A DNA stretch of 64,000 bases, taken from NCBI GenBank assembly GCA_027858995.1, contig JAQIBP010000088.1, forward strand, positions 43,038-107,037, read 5' to 3'. Made by a program: the position numbers and the translations under genes. Positions 53,895 through 64,000 of the stretch are shown piece after piece. Within the stretch, counting starts at the first letter, position 1. Each line of letters opens with the position of its first letter. This stretch comes from Deltaproteobacteria bacterium. Lineage in GTDB: Bacteria; Desulfobacterota; Desulfobacteria; Desulfobacterales; Desulfobacteraceae. A model generated the notes under the pieces. The model made no database searches, was not told the origin of the DNA, and saw only the letters and a program-made list of their open reading frames with translations.

Positions 53895-54016
53895 TGTGCA
53901 GGCCGGGTATGGAATATTCTGATCGGTCGCCTAGTAACAGAAGGCCATGAACCTCGTCAGGTCCGGAAGGAAGCAGCGATAAGTGATCTCTTCTGTGTCC
54001 AGGATCGATCCCGATT
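53895..54016 (+). ncRNA. ffs: SRP RNA, small bacterial type (approximate ends)
   Basis: GGCCATGAACCTCGTCAGGTCCGGAAGGAAGCAGCGATAAGTG core. Confidence 0.93.
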
Positions 54017-54181
54017 ATGCAATTTTCCCCTCACCCTTCTGCCAGCCGGATTTTTCTTTTTCTCAAGTATTTTATATCTTGACATGCTTTTAAACAGACT
54101 TATTTTTCTCCCAATCATTTAATTTAGATATTTATTGAAGGTACGTTTAATTAAACGAAATTTTAAAGCAGGAAAAATAAA

Positions 54182-54778
54182 TTGACAGAACAAAAAGATC
54201 AAAAAAAAGATACCGACCAAAAAGGTTCTCCCGCAAAAAAAAAACCCCCCAAAGGAAAGTCTAAGAAAAAGGATAAGGCGAACACTAAAGAGATAACTCA
54301 ATTAAAAGAGCAGATTGCATCTGAAAAAGACCGTGTTCTAAGACTTTCAGCTGAATTTGACAACTACCAGAAAAGAAAACAGAGGGAGTTGGATGAATTT
54401 AAAAAATTTGCCAATGAAATAATTTTTAAACAGCTTTTAACGGTTGTTGACAACCTTGAAAGGGCTATATCCTCTTCACAAGAAAACTCTGATAAAAAAA
54501 CATTGATAGAAGGTGTTGAACTTACATACAAGGAAATTATCAAACTTTTTGAGACATTTAATGTAAAACCGGTAGAAGCTGAAAATAAAACATTTGATCC
54601 CAATTTTCACCAGGCCGTTACCCAGGAAGAGACCGATAAGATACCTGATAATACTGTCACAAAAGTGCTTCAAAAAGGTTATCTCCTCCATGACAGATTG
54701 ATAAGACCTGCCATGGTTATAGTATCAAAAAAGAGACAAAAAAATAAAACTGATAAAAAAGAAAACAAAAAAAATTAA
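54182..54778 (+). CDS. grpE: nucleotide exchange factor GrpE
   Basis: [11 protein letters not shown]...; upstream of dnaK. Confidence 0.95.
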   Translation: MTEQKDQKKDTDQKGSPAKKKPPKGKSKKKDKANTKEITQLKEQIASEKDRVLRLSAEFDNYQKRKQRELDEFKKFANEIIFKQLLTVVDNLERAISSSQENSDKKTLIEGVELTYKEIIKLFETFNVKPVEAENKTFDPNFHQAVTQEETDKIPDNTVTKVLQKGYLLHDRLIRPAMVIVSKKRQKNKTDKKENKKN

Positions 54779-54798
54779 AAACAGCTTGGAGGATAATT

Positions 54799-56736
54799 AT
54801 GGCTAAAATTATTGGAATAGATCTTGGAACAACTAATTCATGTGTAGCAGTTATGGAAAGAGGTGGTGAAGCAAAAATCATCACAAATGCAGACGGTGGA
54901 AGAACTACACCATCCATTGTTGCAGTATCTGAAAACGGAGAGCGAACTGTGGGACAGACTGCAAAAAGGCAGGCTGTTACTAACCCTGAGAACACCGTAT
55001 TTGCTGTAAAAAGACTGATCGGACGAAAATTTAAATCAAAAGAAGTGCAGAATGACATCCCAATTCTTCCTTATAAAATTGAGGCTGCTTCCAATGGCGA
55101 CACTCGAATCAATCTAAGGGGAAAACAGCACAGCCCTGCTGAAATCTCTTCTTTTATACTGGCAAATATTAAAAAAACAGCTGAAGATTATCTTGGAGAA
55201 GAAGTCAAAGAGGCGGTTATTACTGTACCAGCTTATTTTAATGACAGTCAGAGACAGGCAACAAAAGATGCCGGTAAAATTGCCGGTCTTGAAGTAAAAA
55301 GGATTATCAATGAACCAACAGCTGCATCCCTTGCATATGGTCTGGATAAAAAAGGCGAAGAGAAAATAGCTGTATTTGATCTTGGCGGCGGAACATTTGA
55401 TGTTTCAGTTCTTGAAATTGGTGATGGTGTTTTTGAAGTTAAATCAACATCAGGTGATACCCATCTTGGCGGTGAAGATTTTGATTTAAGAATTATTGAT
55501 TATATCGCCACTGAGTTTAAAAAAGATCAGGGGATTGATGTCAAGAGTGACAAAATGGCTCTCCAGCGTCTTAAGGAAGCTGCTGAAAAAGCTAAAATGG
55601 AGCTTTCATCATCCACAGAGACCAGTATTAATCTGCCCTTTATCACTGCAGATGCCTCAGGACCAAAGCATCTTGATGTTAAATTGACCCGTGCTAAATT
55701 GGAATCTCTTGTGGCAGACCTTCTTGATAATCTTGAAAAACCATGCAAAAAAGCTTTAAAAGAGGCAAATCTTGGAGCCGGTGGTGTGGATGAAGTAGTA
55801 CTTGTTGGAGGTATGACCCGTATGCCTGCAGTCCAGGCACGTGTTGAAAAAATATTTGGAAAGAAACCTCATAAAGGTGTAAACCCGGATGAAGTTGTTG
55901 CCATGGGTGCTGCAGTGCAGGCTGGTGTTCTTCAGGGTGATGTAAATGATGTTCTCCTGCTGGATGTTACACCTCTATCCCTTGGTATTGAAACCCTTGG
56001 CGGTGTTATGACCAAACTCATTGAAAAAAATACTACAATTCCAACCAATAAAAGCCAGGTGTTTTCAACTGCTGCTGACAATCAGCCTGCTGTTTCAATT
56101 CATGTACTCCAGGGTGAAAGAGAGATGTCAGCCGACAATAAAACTCTTGGTCAGTTTGAGCTGGCAGATATTCCACCTGCACCAAGAGGAGTGCCTCAAA
56201 TTGAAGTATCCTTTGATATTGATGCAAACGGCATTGTGCATGTGGCTGCAAAAGACAAGGCAACCGGCAAGGAACAGTCTATCCAGATTACAGCAGCCAG
56301 CGGCCTTTCTGAAGATGAAATCAATAACATGGTTAAAGATGCTGAAATGCATGCTGATGAAGACAAAAAGAAAAGAGAACTCATTGATACCCGGAATAGT
56401 GCAGAAGCCCTTATTGATCAGACCGAGAAAACCTTGAAAGAGCATGGAGACAAGGTTGATGAAGAGACAAAAAAGGGTATTGAATCTGCTGTGGAAGCTT
56501 TGAAACAATCCAAAGATTCAAATAATTTGGATGATATTAAACAAAAGGTCGAGGCTCTGTCCCAGGCATCCCATAAGCTTGCCGAGGTTATGTACCAGAA
56601 GGCATCACAGGATGGACAGGGAGATGCCGGAGCTCAAGGGACAGATGCTGAAGGCGGCAGTGCTTCTGATGCAGGTGCTAAGGAAGATGATGATGTCGTA
56701 GATGCTGATTTTGAAGAAGTTAAAAAAAAGAAGTAA
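54799..56736 (+). CDS. dnaK: chaperone DnaK
   Basis: [19 protein letters not shown]... Confidence 0.98.
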   Translation: MAKIIGIDLGTTNSCVAVMERGGEAKIITNADGGRTTPSIVAVSENGERTVGQTAKRQAVTNPENTVFAVKRLIGRKFKSKEVQNDIPILPYKIEAASNGDTRINLRGKQHSPAEISSFILANIKKTAEDYLGEEVKEAVITVPAYFNDSQRQATKDAGKIAGLEVKRIINEPTAASLAYGLDKKGEEKIAVFDLGGGTFDVSVLEIGDGVFEVKSTSGDTHLGGEDFDLRIIDYIATEFKKDQGIDVKSDKMALQRLKEAAEKAKMELSSSTETSINLPFITADASGPKHLDVKLTRAKLESLVADLLDNLEKPCKKALKEANLGAGGVDEVVLVGGMTRMPAVQARVEKIFGKKPHKGVNPDEVVAMGAAVQAGVLQGDVNDVLLLDVTPLSLGIETLGGVMTKLIEKNTTIPTNKSQVFSTAADNQPAVSIHVLQGEREMSADNKTLGQFELADIPPAPRGVPQIEVSFDIDANGIVHVAAKDKATGKEQSIQITAASGLSEDEINNMVKDAEMHADEDKKKRELIDTRNSAEALIDQTEKTLKEHGDKVDEETKKGIESAVEALKQSKDSNNLDDIKQKVEALSQASHKLAEVMYQKASQDGQGDAGAQGTDAEGGSASDAGAKEDDDVVDADFEEVKKKK

Positions 56737-56769
56737 TAAATAGTGCTTGACTGAAAACCTGTTGAATTT

Positions 56770-56812
56770 AATCCTGCTGTGTTTTATATAGTACACAGCA
56801 GGATTTTTTATA
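56770..56812 (+). terminator. terminator after dnaK
   Basis: AATCCTGCTGTGT...ACACAGCAGGATT then T-run. Confidence 0.9.
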
Positions 56813-56816
56813 TGGT

Positions 56817-56938
56817 ATTTGGATGCAAACTCACCCATCTGTGTCGTTGCTTCAAAATTTTGCAATCCTCATGTACATAAGTACACTCCGGTTGCAAAAC
56901 CTTTTGCGCCTAACATATGGGCAAGTTTGCATCCAAAT
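56817..56938. repeat. 122-bp imperfect palindromic element
   Basis: ATTTGGATGCAAACT(CA)CCCAT...ATGGG(CA)AGTTTGCATCCAAAT, with nested TGTAC-ataa-GTACA and TTTTGCAA/TTGCAAAA arms. Confidence 0.8.
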
Positions 56939-56997
56939 AATTTTTTTAACCATAGAGAATGTTTGCGTTATGAAACGTTAACAATGAGAACATTTTA

Positions 56998-58593
56998 ATG
57001 ATTATTACACAGGTTTTAGCCCAAAACGCTGAAAAATATAAAAATGAAACTGCACTTGTTGAGCTGGCTCCATCTTTAGATCAGCGCAGAACCCTGACCT
57101 GGAAAGAGTTTTACAATGTTTCCAACCGGTTTGGTAATGCTCTTTGTCAACAAGGAATTCAAAAAGGGGATAAAATTGTTCAATTAATGACCAATTGTCT
57201 TGAATGGCTCCCCATCTACTTTGGAATCCTATCAACCGGTGCCTGGGCTGTACCTCTCAATTTCAGGTTTGAAGCTGACAAAATACTTCTTTGTACCGAT
57301 ACAGCTGAGGCCAGTGTTTTTATCTTTGGTGAAGAGTTCATTGAAAAAATTGACCAGATAAAAAATAAACTTGATAAACATATCAGGCTCTGGATCTTTA
57401 CAGGCCCCAAAGCTCAGTGCCCTGATTTTGCAATTCAGTATGAAACATTTATTAATGAGCAGCCAGCCAATCCCATTCATAATGTTGATATTGATAAAGA
57501 AGATGATGCTGCCCTTTATTTTACAAGTGGTACAACCGGAACCCCGAAAGCTGTGCTTTTAACCCACAAGAATCTTGAACATGCCTGCCAGGTGGAACAG
57601 GCCCATCATGGCCAGACCCATGAAGATATCTTTCTTTGTATCCCGCCTTTGTATCATACAGGTGCCAAAATGCACTGGATGGGCAGCCTCCTTGTGGGAG
57701 GTAAAGCTATTCTTCTTAAGGGTGTAAAACCCCAGTGGATAATTGATGCTGTTTCCCAGGAACATTGTACCATTGTCTGGCTTCTGGTTCCATGGGCACA
57801 TGATATTCTCATAGCAATAGAGAACAAGGAGATTGATCTTTCAAAATATAATCTCTCACAATGGAGACTGATGCATGCCGGTGCCCAGCCAGTCCCGCCA
57901 AGTCTGGTGGAAACATGGCAGAAATATTTTCCAGGACAGGATTATGACACCAACTATGGCCTTACTGAATCAACAGGTCCCGGATGTATTCATCTTGGGC
58001 TTGAGAATGTTGATAAAACAGGCCCGGGTCCCATTGGTCTGCCAGGATCTGGCTGGGAAGCAAAAATTGTGGATAAGCAGGATGAACTGCTTTTTGGTAA
58101 TGAGTCAGGTGAACTCATTATCCGGGGTCCAGGAGTCATGAAGGAGTATTATAAAAACCCTGAAGCAACTGCCAAAACAATAAAAAACGGATGGCTTTAC
58201 ACAGGTGATATTGCCAGATATGATATAAACGGCTTTATATGGCTCGTGGACAGGAAAAAAGATATGATTATCTATGGTGGAGAAAATATCTTCCCCAATG
58301 AAATTGAAAATTTTTTCCAGAATAACAGTAAAATCAAAGATATCGCTGTTATTGGTATTCCAGATGACAGACTTGGAGAAATCCCTGCCGGCATAATAAG
58401 TGTAAAACCAAATTGCATTTTATGCGAAAGTGATATAATTGAATTTCAACAAGATCTGCCCCGGTATAAACAACTAAAAAAAATCTTTTTTGGTGATGTT
58501 CCGAGAAACCCCACCGGTAAAATAGAGAAACCCAAACTTCGAAGAATCTATGCCAGAGACAAACGTAAAGATCTTAAAAAACTTCTTCGATAA
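56998..58593 (+). CDS. AMP-dependent acyl-CoA synthetase/ligase
   Basis: YFTSGTTGTPKAV, GWLYTGDIA, GGENIFPNEIE. Confidence 0.92.
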   Translation: MIITQVLAQNAEKYKNETALVELAPSLDQRRTLTWKEFYNVSNRFGNALCQQGIQKGDKIVQLMTNCLEWLPIYFGILSTGAWAVPLNFRFEADKILLCTDTAEASVFIFGEEFIEKIDQIKNKLDKHIRLWIFTGPKAQCPDFAIQYETFINEQPANPIHNVDIDKEDDAALYFTSGTTGTPKAVLLTHKNLEHACQVEQAHHGQTHEDIFLCIPPLYHTGAKMHWMGSLLVGGKAILLKGVKPQWIIDAVSQEHCTIVWLLVPWAHDILIAIENKEIDLSKYNLSQWRLMHAGAQPVPPSLVETWQKYFPGQDYDTNYGLTESTGPGCIHLGLENVDKTGPGPIGLPGSGWEAKIVDKQDELLFGNESGELIIRGPGVMKEYYKNPEATAKTIKNGWLYTGDIARYDINGFIWLVDRKKDMIIYGGENIFPNEIENFFQNNSKIKDIAVIGIPDDRLGEIPAGIISVKPNCILCESDIIEFQQDLPRYKQLKKIFFGDVPRNPTGKIEKPKLRRIYARDKRKDLKKLLR

Positions 58594-58679
58594 CTGCTGC
58601 AAGTGGTTTTCAACGATTATTGCCACAATAGCAGTTAATTTAAGTTCTTTTATATAATTTTTTCCATAAAGGAGATAAA

Positions 58680-59348
58680 TTGAAAATAGTATTCCATAAA
58701 AACTTTCCTGTAAAATTATCTGTCTTTCTTGCTTTTCTATGCTTTTTTGCAGCAAACCCCGCATTTTGTAATACTATTATTAAAGAAGATATTTTAAATG
58801 CTCTTGAACAAAAATATTCAGACAAAAGCTTTAAAGCAGACTTTACTCAGGTTTCAAAACTTGCAGCACTTGATATAACGGAAAAAGCATCCGGCACAGC
58901 ATTGTTCAGCCACCCCGGCAAAATGAGATGGAAATATTTAACACCCCAGCTTCATGAAATTATTACCAATGGCGCATCTTTATGGATATATCGACCGGAA
59001 GAAAAACAGGTCATGCATGGGGATGCATCCCAATTTTTTCAATCAGGCGCAGGTGGTGCTTTTTTGTCTGATATCTCCCTTATCAGAAAAAACTTTACCA
59101 TCACTGTGAAAGAAGTTACAGCCAATTATGTTGAGATTGTTCTCATTGCAAAGAGAGAAACTAAGGATATCTCTTCAATTATTATACGGATATCACAAAA
59201 AAACAGTGCAATTGAACGGGTTGTTACATATAATCCATATGATGATACAACACTGTTTCAATTCAGCAATATCCAATTTAAAAATATTGATCCTGAAATA
59301 TTTGAGTTTCAAATACCCGGCGGAGTGGATATTATAGAGATGGACTGA
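58680..59348 (+). CDS. lolA: LolA-like outer-membrane lipoprotein carrier
   Basis: Signal peptide; FKADFTQVSKL, GTALFSHPGKMRWKY. Confidence 0.87.
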   Translation: MKIVFHKNFPVKLSVFLAFLCFFAANPAFCNTIIKEDILNALEQKYSDKSFKADFTQVSKLAALDITEKASGTALFSHPGKMRWKYLTPQLHEIITNGASLWIYRPEEKQVMHGDASQFFQSGAGGAFLSDISLIRKNFTITVKEVTANYVEIVLIAKRETKDISSIIIRISQKNSAIERVVTYNPYDDTTLFQFSNIQFKNIDPEIFEFQIPGGVDIIEMD

Positions 59349-59692
59349 CAGCCACGGCTGCCTGCTTTATAGCTCACCCGGAGTGTCCTCCTGAAGTGCT
59401 TGAGATTGCTGACAGCATCCAGTCAACTTCAGGCATGATAAGTTTTGCAGGACAATCTGATCATGACTCTTTTATTATCGGGACAGAGACAGGGCTGCTC
59501 TACCCACTCTCAAAGGCATATCCTGCTAAAAAATTATATCCTGCTTCAAAAAAAATGTATTGCACAACCATGAAAACAATTAGTCTTGAGAATCTATCCT
59601 CATCTCTTGAAAATATGACAGGAGAGATAAAGGTTCCTGAAGATATCAGAAAAAAAGCACTGGGTGCTGTTCAAAGAATGATTGATTTATAG
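59348..59692 (+). pseudogene. nadA: quinolinate synthase, C-terminal remnant
   Basis: TATAACFIAHPECPPEVLEIADSIQSTSGMISFA...DSFIIGTETGLLYPLSKAYPAKKLYP...CTTMKTISLENL; N-terminal domains absent. Confidence 0.82.
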
Positions 59693-60430
59693 GGAATCAA
59701 ACACCTCATCTGGAATGTCTGCATTGGAATAAAATTGTTGCACATCATCGCTGTCATCTAAGGCTTCCATGAATTTTATCATCTGTTCGGCTTCCTTGCC
59801 ATCCAATTTGGTCATATTCTGGGGTATCATGGTAATTTCTGATAACTCATATTTGATCTCTGCTGCATCAATTGCATCTTTTACTGCATCATACTCTCCA
59901 GGCTCGGTAATAATATCAAAGGAGTCTGTCTCCTCTATAATATCTTCTGCTCCCGCATCCAAAGCCAGGTCCATTAGTGTCTCTTCATCTGCATGCTCTT
60001 TAGAGACTGAAATAAGCCCTTTTTTATCAAACATCCAGGCAACACACCCGTCTGTTCCAACATTACCGCCAGACTTACCAAAAATATTGCGCACTTCTGC
60101 AATGGTTCTGTTTCTATTATCTGTCAGGCACTCCACCAGCACTGCAACGCCACCGGGACCATATCCTTCATATATAATTTCCTCGTAATTAACGCCTTCT
60201 AACTCACCGGTTCCCTTTTTAACAGCTCTTTCAGAAGTATCCTTGGGCATATTCTGAGAATTGGCTGCATTCATCGCATGGCGTAGCCTTGGATTGGCAT
60301 CAGGGTCACCTCCGCCCATCCTTGCAGCAACAGTGATCTCTTTTATCAATTTAGTAAAAATCTTACCCCGTTTTTTGTCAGCAGCTCCCTTTTTATGCTT
60401 TATTGTTGACCATTTGCTATGTCCCGACAT
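59687..60430 (-). CDS. yebC: YebC/PmpR-family regulator
   Basis: [32 protein letters not shown]. Confidence 0.96.
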   Translation of the reverse strand: MSGHSKWSTIKHKKGAADKKRGKIFTKLIKEITVAARMGGGDPDANPRLRHAMNAANSQNMPKDTSERAVKKGTGELEGVNYEEIIYEGYGPGGVAVLVECLTDNRNRTIAEVRNIFGKSGGNVGTDGCVAWMFDKKGLISVSKEHADEETLMDLALDAGAEDIIEETDSFDIITEPGEYDAVKDAIDAAEIKYELSEITMIPQNMTKLDGKEAEQMIKFMEALDDSDDVQQFYSNADIPDEVFDSL

Positions 60431-61082
60431 TTGATATCTCCTTTCTGCCCTTTGCTATGATATATATTTCTTTACTCTGTTTTCTGCAGCTTTTCGGTTT
60501 AAAAATTTTGCAATTTTTAAATTTTGATTTAACATTTTTCTGAAAACTATTAAAGTCATTACCTTGAAATATCTTGCATACAAAATTCCCATCTGCAGTC
60601 AAAAAATAATCTGCAACCTTTAATGCCATCCTGCATAGTTCAAAAGATCTTAATGCATCCACATCCTTTCTTCCGGTTGTGGCAGGAGCCATATCACTCA
60701 ATACCACATTGAATTTTTTAATTTCATCCAGAAAAGACCTGTTATTCAGATTTAATATATCATCTTGAATTACAGATACATTCTGGGGCAGATTTATATC
60801 AATCTGCTTTAAATCAATACCAAATACATGGCCATTATGTTGGACATGTTTTGCAGCATACAGCAGCCATGAACCAGGTGCACACCCAAGATCAATCACC
60901 TGGTCATTTTTTTTTATCACTTTGAATTTTTTTTGTATCTCTTCAAGTTTATACACAGATCGGGCAGGATAATTTTCCGATTTTGCCCTTCTTGTCAGAT
61001 GATCTTCCCACTGGTTTTTATTTCCTTTTTTTTTTTGCTTTTTCATTTTTCTCCAGACATTAAAACAAAACCTCCACAACAC
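60417..61082 (-). CDS. rlmE: 23S rRNA 2'-O-methyltransferase (RlmE/FtsJ)
   Basis: [28 protein letters not shown]. Confidence 0.93.
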   Translation of the reverse strand: MLWRFCFNVWRKMKKQKKKGNKNQWEDHLTRRAKSENYPARSVYKLEEIQKKFKVIKKNDQVIDLGCAPGSWLLYAAKHVQHNGHVFGIDLKQIDINLPQNVSVIQDDILNLNNRSFLDEIKKFNVVLSDMAPATTGRKDVDALRSFELCRMALKVADYFLTADGNFVCKIFQGNDFNSFQKNVKSKFKNCKIFKPKSCRKQSKEIYIIAKGRKEISNVGT

Positions 61083-62418
61083 TTTTAAGAAAACTTACAC
61101 TCTCAATGGTCATGTTTTTGATCCTGGAGAGCTGCTTAATATTATTGTAAGGGACAAGACATTTTGTAAATCCCATCTTCGCAGCCTCTTTAATCCTTGC
61201 CTGGGCATGCCCCACAGCCCTTATTTCACCTGTAAGTCCTATCTCTCCTATCAATGTTGTCTGTTTATCCACTGGTTTATCTAAAAAACTTGAAGCCAGT
61301 GCTGCAGCAATGGCAAGGTCGGCTGAAGGCTCTACAATTTTTACCCCGCCTGTTACATTCATAAAAATATCAAGGTTGGAAAGATTCATTCCAAGTCTTT
61401 TCTCCATAACTGCAACAATCAGTGCAACCCTGTGGTTGTCAAGACCGAGAACTGTCCGCCGCGGTGTACCAAAACTTGAACTTGATACAAGACCCTGGAT
61501 TTCAACAAGAATAGGTCTGGTACCTTCCATGCAGGAAGTTACCACTGATCCGGGAGCAATGGTTGAGCGTTCAGAGAGGAAAACAGCCGAAGGGTTTGGA
61601 ATCTGGGTCAATCCCTTTTCATTCATTTCAAAAACGCCAATTTCATTAGTTGAACCAAATCTGTTCTTCACAGCCCTTAAAATCCGGAAGACATGGCTTT
61701 TATCACCTTCAAAATATAGGACTGTATCCACCATATGTTCCATAATTCTCGGACCTGCAATAGCACCTCCCTTGGTAACATGGCCAACAAGAAAAATTGG
61801 GATGCCTGTTGACTTGGCAAGCTTCATAAAATGCATGGAAGCTTCCCTTATCTGGGTTACACTGCCTGGAGTCGAAGATACATCAGGATGAAATACAGTC
61901 TGGATAGAATCAATTACCAAAGCATCATATTTTGATAATTCCACCATTGCAAGAATGGAATCAAGATCAGTTTCAGAGACAACAAACATGGCAGACCCAT
62001 GGGAATTAAGCCTTTTTCCCCTCATGGAAATCTGCCGCACTGACTCTTCTCCGGAAACATAGAGACACTTTTTCCCTGAATCTGACAGTTTTGATAATAC
62101 CTGGAGCATCAAGGTGGATTTTCCAATTCCAGGATCACCGCCAATGAGAACCAGAGAACCTTCAACAAGGCCTCCTCCAAGTACCCGGTCAAATTCTGCC
62201 ACGCCCGTTTTGATTCTATCTGTCTCTTTAACTTTTACAGAATCAATGAGAACAGGTTCAGGCAGAAAAGAGGATTTTTTCTTTTTTAAAACACCTGGAA
62301 AACTGCGCTCCTCAGCCAGTGTGTCCCAGCCGTCGCATTCCGGGCACTGCCCCATCCATTTTGGAGCCTGGGCTCCACAAGACTGGCATCTGAATATAAA
62401 TTTATCTTTTTTTGTCAA
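61060..62418 (-). CDS. radA: DNA repair protein RadA
   Basis: FRCQSCGAQAPKWMGQCPECDGW; GGDPGIGKSTL. Confidence 0.96.
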   Translation of the reverse strand: MTKKDKFIFRCQSCGAQAPKWMGQCPECDGWDTLAEERSFPGVLKKKKSSFLPEPVLIDSVKVKETDRIKTGVAEFDRVLGGGLVEGSLVLIGGDPGIGKSTLMLQVLSKLSDSGKKCLYVSGEESVRQISMRGKRLNSHGSAMFVVSETDLDSILAMVELSKYDALVIDSIQTVFHPDVSSTPGSVTQIREASMHFMKLAKSTGIPIFLVGHVTKGGAIAGPRIMEHMVDTVLYFEGDKSHVFRILRAVKNRFGSTNEIGVFEMNEKGLTQIPNPSAVFLSERSTIAPGSVVTSCMEGTRPILVEIQGLVSSSSFGTPRRTVLGLDNHRVALIVAVMEKRLGMNLSNLDIFMNVTGGVKIVEPSADLAIAAALASSFLDKPVDKQTTLIGEIGLTGEIRAVGHAQARIKEAAKMGFTKCLVPYNNIKQLSRIKNMTIESVSFLKSVVEVLF

Positions 62419-62489
62419 TTTTGCTCAAATCCTGTTTTCTCTTATTCATTTAAGATGTGAAACTATACCAGCTTATCCAGACCATGGCA

Positions 62490-62545
62490 AGATTCAGATA
62501 GACAGATTCAGATAGACAGATTCAGATAGCCAGATTCAGACAGCC
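62490..62545. repeat. 14-bp tandem repeat, 4 units
   Basis: (agattcagatagac) x4, last two units slightly diverged. Confidence 0.9.
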
Positions 62546-62698
62546 AGCTGCCAGATATTTAGATATCAAATATCGATATTTTAAAAAAAATTGCATGATC
62601 CATTAATCCATAAAAATATTGCATGATTGATAGTTGCGCCTTTTCTCATCAGGTGGGCTGTCCCCCTCCCTATCTGAGATCTTAATCTGCTGCTGCTA

Positions 62699-63690
62699 TC
62701 AGTCATCAACTTTCAAATATGTAATCTCAAAGGCCTTGCATGACCGATATTGTTGAAGGCGGTTACTGAGAGAGAAAGAGCCATTCATTTCATAGTGCTG
62801 GAAGATATCCAGACCTCGGTCTAAAAGAATTTTCCATCCGTGGTCAGTTACAATATGACGTGCATGCAGTGTCTGGATCTGGTCAAATTCCCATGTAAAT
62901 TGAACACCTGCAATAGCACAATTTTCCTGTATCTTCATAAAAAATTCTATCTGTTGGGGCCCTTTGAATTCATCTTCTACTGTTATCAGATGGACTTTAA
63001 CTTCATCATCTTTAGGTTTGAATTTAGCTATTGTTTCGAGGAACTCCATGAGATTTCTAATCTGATAGAAAATTCGGATATATGAATCAGTCACTGTTAT
63101 TTTTTTTGTATCCTTGAAATATGGACAGAACAACTTGTCAAATGTTAATCCACGCTGATTTTCTTTTACAATCACCTGTCTTTCTTTGAGTTCAAGCTGT
63201 TTTTCGATAACATCATCTGAGGTTTGAGGCTGATCTGATCCTTGTTCATCCTTGGCCGTATCGGATTCTTCACCTGAAGAGGAACTAAAGTACTGGGGAT
63301 ATTCCTCTTCTTCAAGATTCTTCACATGAATGATTTTTTTACCATCATTTTGTCTGTATGCGAATCTTACTGCAGCATATGTTGAATCAATTTTCATTAA
63401 TTGATCTTTGACCCTTTTCCTGCCTTCAATGGCAAATTGCAGGACTTCTTCTATCTCTTTTTCTGTTGCTTCTTTGTGAGGGAATAAAATTTTCATCAGG
63501 CCGGAAAACGTCTTATTAATTCCATCTTTATCCCTGGTTGAAATATCGCTCACCAAATTAAAATGTTGAGCATATTGGTCTGAATAATCATGGTTCCTGA
63601 GTGATCTTAAAATTTCAGCAAGGTAGTCCACAACAAAGCCATATCCATTGGAAAACATTTCTCCACGAATAATGTCTACTTCCCAGCATA
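62699..63690 (-). pseudogene. BrxL-like Lon-related protein fragment with a MITD1-like C-terminal domain
   Basis: CWEVDIIRGEMFSNGYGFVVDYLAEILRSLR resembles the BrxL family; C-terminal ITVTDSYIRIFYQIRNLMEFLE...HARHIVTDHGWKILLDRGLDIFQ resembles MIT_C; frame enters unrelated DNA near 63690 and stops near 63752. Confidence 0.65.
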
Positions 63691-63700
63691 GGAGAAAAAA

Positions 63701-63916
63701 ATGACTGATTTAAAAAACCACCTGTCATATTTAAAATTGCCCTATATCAGAGAAAACTATGAATCGGTTGCAGCAACAGCAGCCCGCAAACAATGGACAC
63801 ATATTCAATTTTTATCAGAACTGATCAAACAGGAATCCGGCCTGCGCAGGGATAAAATGATCCAGCGCCGTATCCGTATGGCTAAGGGGCGACTCAAGAT
63901 TAAATTAACATATTAA
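63701..63916 (+). pseudogene. IstB-like (IS21-family helper ATPase) N-terminal fragment
   Basis: LSYLKLPYIRENYESVAATAARKQWTHIQFLSELIKQESGLRRDKMIQRRIRMAK, then frame loss. Confidence 0.75.
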
Positions 63917-64000
63917 AGGGTAATTCTATCAAGCCCTTCAGCCAATTCGATTCTTTTAATTTGTTTTATCTGTGTGATTTTAATAACAAAAATGATGATT

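Overview
This looks like a chromosomal window from a dissimilatory sulfate reducer, probably Desulfobacterota/Desulfobacterales (inferred from aprBA-qmoABC and overall gene content). The backbone is mostly housekeeping: pnp-rpsO-truB-rbfA-infB-nusA-rimP, pheT-pheS-rplT-rpmI-infC, tig-clpP-clpX-lon, grpE-dnaK, radA, yebC, rlmE, leuB, rho, four complete tRNAs and the SRP RNA. The most interesting accessory region is about 7.24-9.57 kb, which reads as a decayed integron. It has a truncated intI-like tyrosine recombinase N-terminus on the minus strand, then a divergently oriented HNH-endonuclease cassette. That cassette starts TTAGCC and ends in a ~131-bp attC-like site whose R'' box (GGCTAAC) is the exact complement of the cassette start. 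Next come a LysE cassette with only half an attC and a 5'-truncated higBA module. Other notable loci: (i) a small insertion flanked by a duplicated 3' half of tRNA-Asp, carrying a PEP-CTERM gene behind a GEMM/c-di-GMP-I-like riboswitch; (ii) a truncated BrxL-like protein with a MITD1-like C-terminal domain, abutting an IS21 istB fragment; (iii) a fused double CDP-alcohol phosphatidyltransferase; (iv) a nadA C-terminal remnant; (v) a probable AUA start codon for infC; (vi) a frameshifted Sel1-repeat gene; (vii) a 122-bp palindromic element. All calls come from reading the sequence; no database search was run.
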